Origin: Methanocella conradii HZ254
Lineage (GTDB): Archaea > Halobacteriota > Methanocellia > Methanocellales > Methanocellaceae
Assembly (NCBI RefSeq): GCF_000251105.1
Contig: NC_017034.1
Location: forward strand, 682,001-746,000
Length of the DNA stretch: 64,000 nucleotides
Reading direction: 5' to 3'
Program-made: the position numbers and the translations under genes
Notes under the pieces: model-generated
Seen by the model: the letters and a program-made list of their open reading frames with translations, nothing else
Databases searched by the model: none
What the model was told of the DNA's origin: nothing
In this document: positions 36,323 through 44,525 of the stretch, in pieces
Numbering within the stretch: position 1 is the first letter of the stretch
How the letters are laid out: the number at the start of each line of letters is the position of its first letter

Positions 36323-37141
36323 TTAATCGCCTACCTTTGTGAACACAAAGCTATCGATAAGTAAAACCACTATAATATACAACACCATCAACAGGATATA
36401 TGGATACGCGAGGCCCGCCCACTCCATGAAATCCATAGACGTATCCAATAAACCTGTAAAACGTGGATCTGAGACAGTACTAAATATTTTTATATAAAGG
36501 CTAGACGGGAACAGAAAGCCTAACTCGCCGATAGAATACGATAACGTCGTATACCATTCCACATAGAAGAACGAGGCAGTAATCACGGCGGCCTCTACCA
36601 TATTTTTAAAAGCGATGCCAACAAGCATCGTTATCCCTACGGTCAGCGAGCACTCTAAAAATAGCAGCACGATAAGAGCCGTAAACCTTAACAAGAAATC
36701 CGTGGGGGAGAGAGGCGCCCTATAAAAAAGCATTATGAGAAGAGCGCTCACAACGTATACCACAGACACGAGGAGCAGCATGAAAAGGGAGATACCCAAA
36801 AACTTGCCTACAACGACATTCTTTCGGTATAATGGCTTAGAAACAAGAACGTTCAAGGAGCCATTATACCGATCCCCCGCAATGGATATTAATCCAATAA
36901 ACATTGCCGCGATCGTACAATACTCAGATACATCCCAGAACATGCCGCTCAGAGCTACCTTGATAAGCACATCATCATTTGGCATTATCTTCTCAAACCC
37001 CGAGAGGCCAGACGAAGTTATCCCATTAAGCGCTGAGATCATTATCAACACGAGGGCAATAATAATGACAATCGGGTGGCCGACCACCTTCTTAAACTCA
37101 TTATGGGCGATCAAAAAAATCGGAAAAGAGTTGAACGTCAC
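36323..37141 (-). CDS. Cassette 3: ABC-2 type permease B
   Basis: 272 residues with about six helices. N terminus IFLIAHNEFKKVVGHPIVII; loop KPLYRKNVVVGKFLG, with Asn in place of the usual Asp. ATG 37141 overlaps the TAG/TGA end of permease A, so they are coupled. Confidence 0.8.
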   Translation of the reverse strand: MTFNSFPIFLIAHNEFKKVVGHPIVIIIALVLIMISALNGITSSGLSGFEKIMPNDDVLIKVALSGMFWDVSEYCTIAAMFIGLISIAGDRYNGSLNVLVSKPLYRKNVVVGKFLGISLFMLLLVSVVYVVSALLIMLFYRAPLSPTDFLLRFTALIVLLFLECSLTVGITMLVGIAFKNMVEAAVITASFFYVEWYTTLSYSIGELGFLFPSSLYIKIFSTVSDPRFTGLLDTSMDFMEWAGLAYPYILLMVLYIIVVLLIDSFVFTKVGD

Positions 37142-37971
37142 CTAACATCACTCCTTACAAACCCGATATAACACACCACGATGGCCACAACAAGATAAAT
37201 GAGAAGCCTGAATACGGCTGTTTCGATAGGGGGGACACTACCGTAAAACTCCGGATCAAAAAAATTACTGTTGCTGATCCAGAACCGCATCGTTTCCGGG
37301 GAAAAACCAGCAATAAAATTAATATAGCCCTGGACATTTCCAGGAAAAATTTTTACAATAATAGCCGCAAGGTTATCAGCGAATGACGCATTTCTTATAA
37401 AACCCAGCAAAGCCCAAACAATAACGCTAATTATGGTCGCAAACGCCTGGTCCTTAATAATGATGGAGATAAGCATGGCTATAGACAGATAAAACATGAC
37501 ATAAATGAGGGATACGAGGAATGCGACGGGCAGCCTGATGAGATAATCAAATATGAGCGTGGATATCATGTTGCCGCAGAGCAGGAAAAGGCCTGACGTA
37601 TAAAATGCGATGACAAGGCAGAACATGGCCGCAAGAAAGAGCGCCGAGCCGATCAGCTTGCCATTAATGATGGTATCACGGTACAATGGCTTCGAGATGA
37701 GCACATTCAAAGCACTGTTACTTCTCTCCTTGGATATGGAAACAACGCCGATGACGATCCCCAGTATAGCACCATAATCGGTTAGTACATACAAAATGTG
37801 GCCTACGGTCGCCCCGTAAAAATTAACTATCTTGTTAGATGACGCATCCACATAAAAACCATAAACGCTATACGCGATTAATAATAGGTAAACGGCCATC
37901 GTAACGATGACTATCCTATTGCTTAACAGGTCCCTGAATTCCTTCCGCGCGATGATAGATACGTTTCTCAT
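37138..37971 (-). CDS. Cassette 3: ABC-2 type permease A
   Basis: 277 residues with about six helices. It begins MRNVSIIARKEFRDLLSNR and has KPLYRDTIINGKLIG. ATG 37971 is chosen because TTGGAG lies 5 bases upstream and the N terminus matches paralogues; an in-frame GTG at 37977 is less likely. T-runs (TTTTTATTTTTTT) stand between it and the secreted gene. Confidence 0.8.
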   Translation of the reverse strand: MRNVSIIARKEFRDLLSNRIVIVTMAVYLLLIAYSVYGFYVDASSNKIVNFYGATVGHILYVLTDYGAILGIVIGVVSISKERSNSALNVLISKPLYRDTIINGKLIGSALFLAAMFCLVIAFYTSGLFLLCGNMISTLIFDYLIRLPVAFLVSLIYVMFYLSIAMLISIIIKDQAFATIISVIVWALLGFIRNASFADNLAAIIVKIFPGNVQGYINFIAGFSPETMRFWISNSNFFDPEFYGSVPPIETAVFRLLIYLVVAIVVCYIGFVRSDVR

Positions 37972-38008
37972 GCTCACTCCAAATAATAAAAAAATAAAAA
38001 TTTAAACT

Positions 38009-38494
38009 TTATACGCTGAAGGTCATATCCATATTATACCCTGTAGCATAGTTTATCCCGCCATTATTGTATTGGTGATTTATTCCCTCGCTGTAACTAC
38101 CGCTAGCAGTATCAAGCACGGTGGAATCTATCTCCTGAGACTGAAGGGGGTTATCTCCACCTGGATAATACTTACCATAGCTAATTGAGCTATAGGTAGA
38201 CGAGCCTCCAGAAGCGCCACCATTTGGGAATCCACCATACTGAGCTCCCGGCGTTACGGATGTGCCCGGGTAATTATTGTACCATATATTGCCCCATGCT
38301 AACACATCTTTCCTGTAGACCGGCGATATATCTTGCTTTATAGTGCTCGTAAACTGCGCATTATTTCCCGAGTTAAACGTAGACGCTACTGTACCACTAT
38401 ACCAGTGTTTTGTCGCAAACGCATTTCCTGTACACATCGCAATGAGCATCATTGCGACCGATGCTAGTATTATTATATTTTTTGATAAGGGCAT
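38009..38494 (-). CDS. Cassette 3: small secreted protein with W-x-N motif
   Basis: 161 residues. Signal peptide MPLSKNIIILASVAMMLIAMC... cut after N-A-F-A, giving a mature protein of about 134 residues rich in Gly, Ser, Tyr and Asn. It has KDVLAWGNIWYNN (W-x-N-x-x-x-N core) and later EGINHQYNN (N-H-x-Y). No cysteines in the mature part. ATG 38494 follows TGGAGGAG; an in-frame ATG at 38542 would add a hydrophilic extension and is rejected. Function unknown. Confidence 0.75.
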   Translation of the reverse strand: MPLSKNIIILASVAMMLIAMCTGNAFATKHWYSGTVASTFNSGNNAQFTSTIKQDISPVYRKDVLAWGNIWYNNYPGTSVTPGAQYGGFPNGGASGGSSTYSSISYGKYYPGGDNPLQSQEIDSTVLDTASGSYSEGINHQYNNGGINYATGYNMDMTFSV

Positions 38495-38830
38495 TATAAT
38501 TCTCCTCCATCTTATTTGGTTTATTTTTTGTTGTTCGTCCATTCTGTCCTTGATTCAGGAGGATGTGTCTCATTTCCGATGCCTGAATCCGCTCCCTTGC
38601 GCTCGCAAGTTTTAAGCTTGCCTATTGTAGATTTAGGTTTGCCTGGTTTCTCTTCTCACCTCCTCGTGAAGGGGAGAGGCTGGGGCTGGAACATATGCAT
38701 GTTGAGCCTTGTATTCTAGCATGCATATGCTCCATGAAGCCTTACCATTAAATTAAAATGTTCTTTCTATATAAAGCATGTATAGTAAATACAACAGGTC
38801 GACGTTATCTTTTTTGCTTATCAGGCTTGT
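38495..38830 (-). promoter_or_regulatory. Structured leader, copy 2
   Basis: Same element as 34237-34545. The main hairpin is longer (38687-38701 with 38720-38734, 15 bp). Relative to copy 1 it has one G-C to A-U double change and a G-C to G-U change on the minus-strand RNA, so pairing is kept. The second hairpin CTTGC-GAGC-GCAAG and the leader frame from 38573 are also present. Confidence 0.6.
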
Positions 38831-38940
38831 ATTGTGTTGTTTAATTGTTTTCTAGAAATTTAGGAGATGATAGGTTCGAAGAAAAAGGACTGGCAGAAAA
38901 CATCATGGCGGATCAGAATAGGGCTAAACAAAGAGTCTAG
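38831..38940 (+). pseudogene. 3' fragment of a winged-helix regulator gene
   Basis: After a copy of the TTGTTTAATTGTTTTCTAGA upstream sequence, the plus strand codes GFEEKGLAENI-ADQNRAK, matching the C terminus of the regulator at 39057-39401 (GFEEKGLMENVDADQKRAS). The DNA-binding part is deleted. Confidence 0.6.
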
Positions 38941-38956
38941 AATCATGAGGGGCGTC

Positions 38957-38996
38957 GTGTTGGCGGGTTATCAGATTGTGAGAGAATGCTTATATA
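38957..38996 (+). promoter_or_regulatory. Promoter repeat upstream of regulator (copy also upstream of the ABC ATPase)
   Basis: 30 bases, beginning GTGTTGGCGGGTTATCAGAT and ending GTGAGAGAA, are identical at 51311-51340. A TATA box (TTATATAA, 38990-38997) follows, so transcription would begin near 39018. Confidence 0.6.
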
Positions 38997-39047
38997 ATGG
39001 GTGTTGTTTAATTGTTTTCTAGAAATTAGGGGGCAGTAGAAAAGAGG

Positions 39048-39401
39048 GTGTACGGCTTGGATGAGACTGACAGGATAAAAATACGCCGCATTTTCCAGAG
39101 GAGATGGGTCTCCAGGGACGCTTTCTCATATCTTCATAACGTATCTCCCAGGAAAGCGAGCGCTGTGGAGATTGCTGGTAGTATTGGTGCGAGCAGGACG
39201 AGCGTCCTCGGAGCGTTAAGGGGCGTGTCGACGGGCTACAGGGAAGAGGAGAGCCTGGCGCACTTCGGACTGGTCATGCACGAAAAACAAGTGGTTAACG
39301 GCAGGCCTGTCATCGTCTACAGCCTAACACCCCTCGGATTCGAAGAAAAAGGACTGATGGAAAACGTCGACGCGGATCAGAAGAGGGCCAGCATAAAATA
39401 A
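39048..39401 (+). CDS. Winged-helix regulator (intact)
   Basis: About 117 residues. A helix-turn-helix of the form AVEIAGSIGASRTSVLGALRGV (residues 40-62) is followed by the wing/strand part HEKQVVNGRPVIVYSLTPLGFEEKGL. The block G-A-L-x-G-x-x-x-x-Y-x-x-E-x-S-L-x-x-x-G-L-V is shared with the regulators at 39569 and 52444. GTG 39048 or TTG 39057 may be the start; GAGGG spacing favours TTG. Its promoter is shared with the ABC ATPase gene, suggesting one regulon. Confidence 0.75.
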   Translation: MYGLDETDRIKIRRIFQRRWVSRDAFSYLHNVSPRKASAVEIAGSIGASRTSVLGALRGVSTGYREEESLAHFGLVMHEKQVVNGRPVIVYSLTPLGFEEKGLMENVDADQKRASIK

Positions 39402-39423
39402 GAGCTAAGAACCAAGGGATTTT

Positions 39424-39555
39424 ATGGATAATGTTGTTGAGATGTTTAGTTTGACTAAGCGGTATGATGAGAATGCCACTGTCATAGATTTATACTCGGG
39501 GTTGGGGAGAAGGCTTCTGGTTTTCTCAGCCGTGCTGGTAAGGCTGCTATTCTAG
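39424..39555 (+). pseudogene. Decayed N-terminal part of an ABC ATPase
   Basis: Codes MDNVVEMFSLTKRYDENATVIDL, matching the start of the ATPase at 51451 (VDSVIETSGLTKKYDEKVVVKDL). Beyond that, a frameshift and loss have reduced the Walker A region to EKASGFLSR-AGKAAIL in a second frame. Nothing of the rest of the ATPase follows. Confidence 0.7.
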
Positions 39556-39568
39556 TTGGAGTGTTTTC

Positions 39569-40000
39569 ATGGAGAAGGAGTTAGATTTAAAAATTGATAT
39601 AAGCCGTGTTTATCGTTCTCTTCGGAAGAGCCGGTCGCGTATGAGGGTCTACTTCTGCCTTTGGAGTATTAGGCCGGAGGAGGCCGGCGCTAGTGAAATA
39701 TCCGGGATGACGGGGCTGGGTATTAAAGACGTTCTCGGGGCGCTGGAGGGCGATGGGAGGAAGTATAATAAAGAGGATTCCCTGGTCGGCCTGGGCATGG
39801 TGACCCGTAAGCAGGTGACAATACATGGAAAAAGCTTTGTGCTGTACGGTGCTAGGCCGCTAAGACTCGACGTGCGAGGGGCTTTATGGGAGTATGCCCA
39901 ACACGTTAAAGACCATAGAATGCTAGACGTCCTGCAATCCGAAATAGAAGAAAAAGAGGAAAAATACGTGGAGCGGATTCCATTTTTATTTTTTAAGTAA
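39569..40000 (+). CDS. Winged-helix regulator, second type
   Basis: 143 residues. Basic N-terminal part SLRKSRSRMRVYFCLW, then helix-turn-helix GASEISGMTGLGIKDVLGALEGDGRKYNKEDSLVGLGMV (residues 40-78) and a wing TIHGKSFVLYGARPLRLD. The C terminus is charged and helical (EIEEKEEKYVER). GGAGTG precedes ATG 39569. It lies 31 bases before cassette 4 permease A, in the place where other cassettes have a secreted-protein gene. Confidence 0.78.
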   Translation: MEKELDLKIDISRVYRSLRKSRSRMRVYFCLWSIRPEEAGASEISGMTGLGIKDVLGALEGDGRKYNKEDSLVGLGMVTRKQVTIHGKSFVLYGARPLRLDVRGALWEYAQHVKDHRMLDVLQSEIEEKEEKYVERIPFLFFK

Positions 40001-40031
40001 AAAATCGTATGAGTAAATTATGGGTGATGGT

Positions 40032-40898
40032 ATGAATAGTAATAGTATTCTGGTGATAGCGAGGAAGGAGTTTTCTGACCTGGTGGGCAGCAGGCTGGTC
40101 GTTTTCATCCTGGCGTTCTACGTGTTAATGTTTATCCTGTCGTCCTATAATTTTTACAGTTCTTTTGATGTTTCTTCTTTGTCGTCAAAGCCTGAGGTGC
40201 CAGACGTTATTGCCAGCCCTGCGGGCGTTTTTTGCGGGGCGTTTATCATGGTCGCCTGTTATTATGGCGGCCTTGTAGCCGTTGTGCTGGGCTATTCTTC
40301 GATGTCGGGCGAGGCGGATGGGAAGGCGCTTAGCACCTTATTGGTGAAGCCACTATACAGGGATACTATTGTTAATGGGAAACTGGTTGGAGCGTCTTGT
40401 TTCCTCTGTTGCGTATTCTGGGTCGTGGCGGCTTTCTACCTTGCAGGCCTGTTCTTATTTTTCGGTGGCGTGATCAGCGCCTGTTTTTTTGATTTCCTGG
40501 GCTTCTTGCCATTGGCTTTCATCCTTTATATGCTTTATACGATGCTCTTTTTTTCTCTATCGATGTTAATGTGTATTACTTTTAAGGAGCAGAGCCTGGC
40601 CCTTTTTTCAGGCTTCTTTTTATGGATATTTCTAAACTTGATGTCGAACATGATGTTTATGGGCTATATTACTTCGTTCTTTAATTTTGACCGGTCCACC
40701 ACCCATCTTATTTCTAGCCTGGCCCCGTATAATATACTCTCGTTCATATCTGGGGATATTGTAAATAGCGGTGGTGTTTTTGACATGCTGGCCAAGAGTT
40801 TTTCTGAGGTTGCCGTGCAGGTTTTTGCGTTATTGTTGTATTGTTTTGTTGCCACTGTCATGGCTTATGCATCTTTCATACGGAGGGACGTCTCGTGA
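40032..40898 (+). CDS. Cassette 4: ABC-2 type permease A
   Basis: 288 residues with about six helices. It starts MNSNSILVIARKEFSDLVGSR and has the loop KPLYRDTIVNGKLVG. ATG 40032 is chosen over 40020 because GGGTGATGG precedes it and paralogues start similarly. No secreted-protein gene precedes this cassette. Confidence 0.8.
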   Translation: MNSNSILVIARKEFSDLVGSRLVVFILAFYVLMFILSSYNFYSSFDVSSLSSKPEVPDVIASPAGVFCGAFIMVACYYGGLVAVVLGYSSMSGEADGKALSTLLVKPLYRDTIVNGKLVGASCFLCCVFWVVAAFYLAGLFLFFGGVISACFFDFLGFLPLAFILYMLYTMLFFSLSMLMCITFKEQSLALFSGFFLWIFLNLMSNMMFMGYITSFFNFDRSTTHLISSLAPYNILSFISGDIVNSGGVFDMLAKSFSEVAVQVFALLLYCFVATVMAYASFIRRDVS

Positions 40899-41686
40899 AG
40901 GCATTTATCATAGCGGGGAACGAGTTCTCGATGCTGGCCAGGAGTCCGGTCGTCGTAGGGTTCGTGGTTTTAATGCTCGTGTTAGGGCTTATTAACGCTG
41001 CTGGCTATTCTAGCATGGTGTCTGAGGATTATTATGACCATGGTGGCGACCTTATGGTGGGCGTGTCGAATTTTTTCTGGAACTTTTCGATGCTTTTCGC
41101 CTTTCTTGCCATGTGTGTCGGCGTCCTATCCGTGGCTAATGAGCGCTATGGGGGCTCGCTAGGAGTGTTATTCGCCAAGCCAGTCTACAGGAGGGACGTT
41201 ATAATTGGGAAGTTCGTCGGAATTAGCATGCTCCTGTTCGTCTTGATAACGCTTATTCTCGCCCTATTCGTGTCCTTGATGATGCTCGTATACGTGGGGC
41301 GGGCGGATACTGTCGGCGTTGTGGCGCGGATGCTCCTCTTTGCAGTGGTGTTGTTCTTGAATTGTTGTTTCACGCTGGGCCTGGTGATGTGCCTGGGGAT
41401 CGTTTTGAGTAAGCCTGAGGCGCTCATCGTTTCGATGGCGTTCGTAGCGTTCGAGTGGCTGACAAACATTGGCTCGCTCCCCGCCTCATTGGGAAAGCTG
41501 AATCTCATTAACCCCGGGTACCTGTATGTCTATGCGATGTACGGGGCTTCAGGTAGTCTGTTTAACGATTCCATGCCGCTTGGCACGTGGCTTAGCGGCT
41601 CGTCGCCTTACATCGTCTTGATGCTCATGGAGGTGGCCATTATTATGCTGGTAAACTGCTTGTTGTTTAATCGGGAGGAGGCGTAA
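40895..41686 (+). CDS. Cassette 4: ABC-2 type permease B
   Basis: 263 residues with about six helices. GTG 40895 overlaps the TGA of permease A and follows GGAGGG (40882-40887); this gives MKAFIIAGNEFSMLARSPVVV, as in paralogues. The loop is KPVYRRDVIIGKFVG. Confidence 0.8.
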   Translation: MKAFIIAGNEFSMLARSPVVVGFVVLMLVLGLINAAGYSSMVSEDYYDHGGDLMVGVSNFFWNFSMLFAFLAMCVGVLSVANERYGGSLGVLFAKPVYRRDVIIGKFVGISMLLFVLITLILALFVSLMMLVYVGRADTVGVVARMLLFAVVLFLNCCFTLGLVMCLGIVLSKPEALIVSMAFVAFEWLTNIGSLPASLGKLNLINPGYLYVYAMYGASGSLFNDSMPLGTWLSGSSPYIVLMLMEVAIIMLVNCLLFNREEA

Positions 41687-41687
41687 C

Positions 41688-43106
41688 ATGTCCGCTAAAA
41701 GGATTAACGGTATTTTAAAACCATTGCTATTGGTTTTTTTCCTTGCCTTTGCCTGTATGTGTGCGCCAGTGGAGGCGTCTTCGCAGAGGTTTGTCGCAGT
41801 GTCAAGCGGTGGCTTCACGAGCCTCGCTCTTGATGAGAATGGCAGCGTCTGGCTATGGGGCCTGGTCTACGAGCAGAAGGGCTCGCCAGCGTATAACCAG
41901 TGTCCCGACCAGTACGTCGAGGTTGTTGGCGACATATATTGCAGGGTGCAGACGACTCCGGTGAAGTTGCCATTAAATGACGTCATCGCGATTTCAGGCA
42001 GTGACATGGCGCTTAAAAAGGATGGCACGGTGTGGACGTGGGGATGGAACAACCATGGCGCGCTGGGAGATGGCACTAACGTGAGCACTTCTACGCCGGT
42101 AAAGGTTAAAGGCCTGGACCATGTCATCGCCATATCCAGTGGGATGAGTCATCTAGCGCTAAAGGATGATGGCACGGTGTGGGCGTGGGGGCCTAACGAC
42201 GATGGCCAGTGTGGCGATGGTACACTTATAGATCGGTGGGAGCCCGTGCAGGTTAAAGGCCTTTCTAACGTGACGGCCATCTATGGGGGAGCTTTCGCCA
42301 TCAAGGATGATGGCACGGTGTGGACGTGGGGCCCGTCCATCCGGGACGTCGATGAAAATGGAAAGCCTATCGACTATTATACGCGGGGCCAGCACAAGCC
42401 GAATTGTAAGCCTACGCCTTTCAAGATGGAGGGCGTTAAAAACGTTAGGTCGATTGATTTCTCACTCGTTGGCTCGACATTCGTGAAGGATGATGGCACG
42501 GTGTGGGCGTGGGGCAACGATATGTGGGGTAGGCTGGGGAATGGCCACATGGTCAGCCCTTTAACGACCCCTGACATCCAGTACCTGGTGACACCCGTGC
42601 AGGTTAAAGGCCTCAATAACGTTAAAACCGTGGCGACAAACATCGACTACTCGATGGCTTTGAAAGAAGATGGCACAGTGTGGGCGTGGGGGTATAATTA
42701 TGGGCAGTTCGGCACTGGTGAAAGAAATACCACCGAGGCACTGCCGATTAGAATCCCCGGCCTGGACGGCATAATAGCCATCGCTTGCGGGGACCATCGG
42801 GCGGTTTTTCTTAAGAGCGATGGGAGCGTCTGGTTTTCAGGGGTCATAGACCCTTACAATGATACTGTCGTGACCACGCCCACGAGAATATTAGGGCCGA
42901 GCAGCATCGTGCCGACGGCCACCGCCACGATACAACCACCTTCGAATCAGAATGCCACAATACAACCTAGTACGATAATACAACCCATTAGTACGGGTAA
43001 TAATTCTAGCACGCCTATTAATTTGCCATTAAACGCGATACTACTCGGAACGCTCGCCATCATCATAGGAGGCGCGGCTTACCTGCTCATACTAAGAAAA
43101 AGATAG
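41688..43106 (+). CDS. Cassette 4: anchored RCC1-repeat beta-propeller protein
   Basis: 472 residues, one base after permease B. Signal peptide with LLLVFFLAFACMCAPVEA, seven RCC1 units (ENGSVWLWG through SDGSVWFSG, the last one degenerate), a linker rich in I-Q-P and Thr/Asn, and the anchor ILLGTLAIIIGGAAYLLILRKR. GGAGGAGG lies just before ATG 41688. Confidence 0.85.
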   Translation: MSAKRINGILKPLLLVFFLAFACMCAPVEASSQRFVAVSSGGFTSLALDENGSVWLWGLVYEQKGSPAYNQCPDQYVEVVGDIYCRVQTTPVKLPLNDVIAISGSDMALKKDGTVWTWGWNNHGALGDGTNVSTSTPVKVKGLDHVIAISSGMSHLALKDDGTVWAWGPNDDGQCGDGTLIDRWEPVQVKGLSNVTAIYGGAFAIKDDGTVWTWGPSIRDVDENGKPIDYYTRGQHKPNCKPTPFKMEGVKNVRSIDFSLVGSTFVKDDGTVWAWGNDMWGRLGNGHMVSPLTTPDIQYLVTPVQVKGLNNVKTVATNIDYSMALKEDGTVWAWGYNYGQFGTGERNTTEALPIRIPGLDGIIAIACGDHRAVFLKSDGSVWFSGVIDPYNDTVVTTPTRILGPSSIVPTATATIQPPSNQNATIQPSTIIQPISTGNNSSTPINLPLNAILLGTLAIIIGGAAYLLILRKR

Positions 43107-43118
43107 CGCGAGCATAAC

Positions 43119-43305
43119 GTCGACCTGTTGTATATGCATGCTTTAGATAGAAAAACATTTTAATTTAAGGGTAATTCGTGGAGCGTATGCATTAGAATGC
43201 TAGGCTCAACACGCATACGCTCCAGCCCCAGCCTCCCCCTACGAGGAGGTGAGAAGAGAAACCGGGCAAACCTAAATCTACAATAGGCAAGCTTAAAACT
43301 TGCGA
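43119..43305 (+). promoter_or_regulatory. Structured leader, copy 3 (inverted, truncated, fused to a regulator gene)
   Basis: The leader sequence appears in plus orientation here, including the hairpin TGGAGCGTATGC/GCATACGCTCCA (43179-43190 with 43213-43224). It breaks within the AAACTTGCGAG hairpin and continues directly into regulator-type sequence, so a recombination joined a secreted-gene leader to a regulator. Confidence 0.6.
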
Positions 43306-43698
43306 GAGCATCTAGAAGTTGTGGAGGCGGTAGAAAAGAGGGTGTGTGGCTTGGATGAGACTAGCAGGATAATAATACGCCGCATTTTCCGGAGGAGGTG
43401 GGTGTACAGGGGTATTCTTTTTAGCGTATATCCGGGGAAGGTGAGCGTTGTGGAGATCGCTGGTAGTATTGGTGCGAGCAGGACGAGCGTCCTCGGAGCG
43501 TTAAGGGGCGTCTCGACGGGCTACAGGGAAGAGGAGAGCCTGGAGCACTTCGGACTGGTCATGCACGAAAAACAAGTGGTTAACGGCAGGCCTGTCACCG
43601 TCTACAGCCTAACACGCCAGGGATTCGAAGAAAAAGATTCGACGTGCGAGGGGCTTTATGGGAGTATGCCCAACACGTTAAAGACCATAGAATGCTAG
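43300..43698 (+). CDS. Chimeric winged-helix regulator
   Basis: About 132 residues. Residues VEKRVCGLDET...GASRTSVLGALRGVSTGYREEESLEHFGLVMHEKQVV copy the regulator at 39048; from about 43630 the DNA instead copies the 3' end of the regulator at 39569 but out of frame, giving the unrelated tail STCEGLYGSMPNTLKTIEC. The DNA-binding part is complete, so a functional truncated repressor is possible. Start is uncertain (TTG 43300 or the GTG at 43321). Confidence 0.6.
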   Translation: MREHLEVVEAVEKRVCGLDETSRIIIRRIFRRRWVYRGILFSVYPGKVSVVEIAGSIGASRTSVLGALRGVSTGYREEESLEHFGLVMHEKQVVNGRPVTVYSLTRQGFEEKDSTCEGLYGSMPNTLKTIEC

Positions 43699-43992
43699 AC
43701 GTCCTGCAATCCGAGATGGAAGAAAAAGAGGAAAAATTCTCGATGGAGTGTTTTAATTTATTATCATCCTGACGGTCGCCGATCATGATAGTCTGGTATA
43801 TATTATTTGTGGTGGCCTCCCCTTTTTATGGGGAGGTTTGCACAATTTATATATGAGCTCTTATCTTATCAAGGATTTAGAAGCGTAGTCCTCGAAGGCC
43901 GATGTATGGTTAAACATCCGCTCAAAGCTTTAATCGTACACCGGCCCCTGGGGTTATGCTTCGTGTACACACAAAGAGGTGACACGAAACAT
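43699..43992 (+). other. Leader region of the cassette 5 secreted gene
   Basis: After about 40 bases of regulator-gene debris, it holds CCTCCCC..GGGGAGG (hairpin near 43816-43836), an AATTTATATATGAG TATA-like stretch (43845-43858) and GTACAC...GTGTAC arms (43938-43977). It is unrelated to the other two leader types. Confidence 0.45.
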
Positions 43993-44460
43993 ATGAACAA
44001 CAAATTGGCCATATTAGCCGCTACAGGCATAATACTTTCGATAGTCGTACCGCTAGGAGCATCAGCAACAACGGTCCAGTGGTCAGGTATTGATGAGTCA
44101 CAGGTGAACAGCAATTTTGTTGCAAGCTGGTTGCAAACGATACCGTCTACCGCCATCGCCCAGGTCAAACAGGGCCAGGATAACCTGGCATGGTATAATA
44201 AACTCTTCAACTACCGCAATAATAGTATAAAAGGACAGGTGTCCTGGGCTTTCACCGACGGGACCGGCGGAGATTACGTTAGAAGTTGGAATGCCATTCC
44301 ATTAAATTCCTATTGGGATCCAACTCCAACGACGTGGACTGTGACGAGCGGCCTTGGTAGATGGGAGCTAGGGGTTAACCACAGGTATACTACGAACTAT
44401 GATACCGATCCTGGAGTTAATACAGGTACGCATGGTCAGTACTACAATGTGACTAGATGA
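43993..44460 (+). CDS. Cassette 5: small secreted protein with W-x-N motif
   Basis: 155 residues. Signal peptide MNNKLAILAATGIILSIVVP ends A-S-A before TTVQWSG. The mature protein (about 130 residues) has QDNLAWYNKLFNYRNN (W-x-N-x-x-x-N) and near its end ELGVNHRYTTN (N-H-x-Y). No cysteine. ATG 43993 is preceded by AGAGGTGAC; the longer upstream frame is ignored because it lacks a signal. A hairpin-plus-T terminator follows. Confidence 0.75.
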   Translation: MNNKLAILAATGIILSIVVPLGASATTVQWSGIDESQVNSNFVASWLQTIPSTAIAQVKQGQDNLAWYNKLFNYRNNSIKGQVSWAFTDGTGGDYVRSWNAIPLNSYWDPTPTTWTVTSGLGRWELGVNHRYTTNYDTDPGVNTGTHGQYYNVTR

Positions 44461-44472
44461 GTAAAATAATGG

Positions 44473-44503
44473 CGGATGGCTAGCATATTCGCCATCCGTT
44501 TTA
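44473..44503 (+). terminator. Terminator-like hairpin between secreted gene and permease A
   Basis: CGGATGGC (44473-44480) pairs with GCCATCCG (44491-44498), followed by TTTTAATTTTAT. It may let only part of the transcripts continue into the permeases. Confidence 0.5.
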
Positions 44504-44525
44504 ATTTTATCATGGTGGTGGGTGT

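Noticed and set aside
38009..38542. Longer start (ATG 38542) for the cassette 3 secreted protein
   Set aside because: The added residues are hydrophilic, the ribosome site fits ATG 38494, and the equivalent extension in leader 1 hits a stop.
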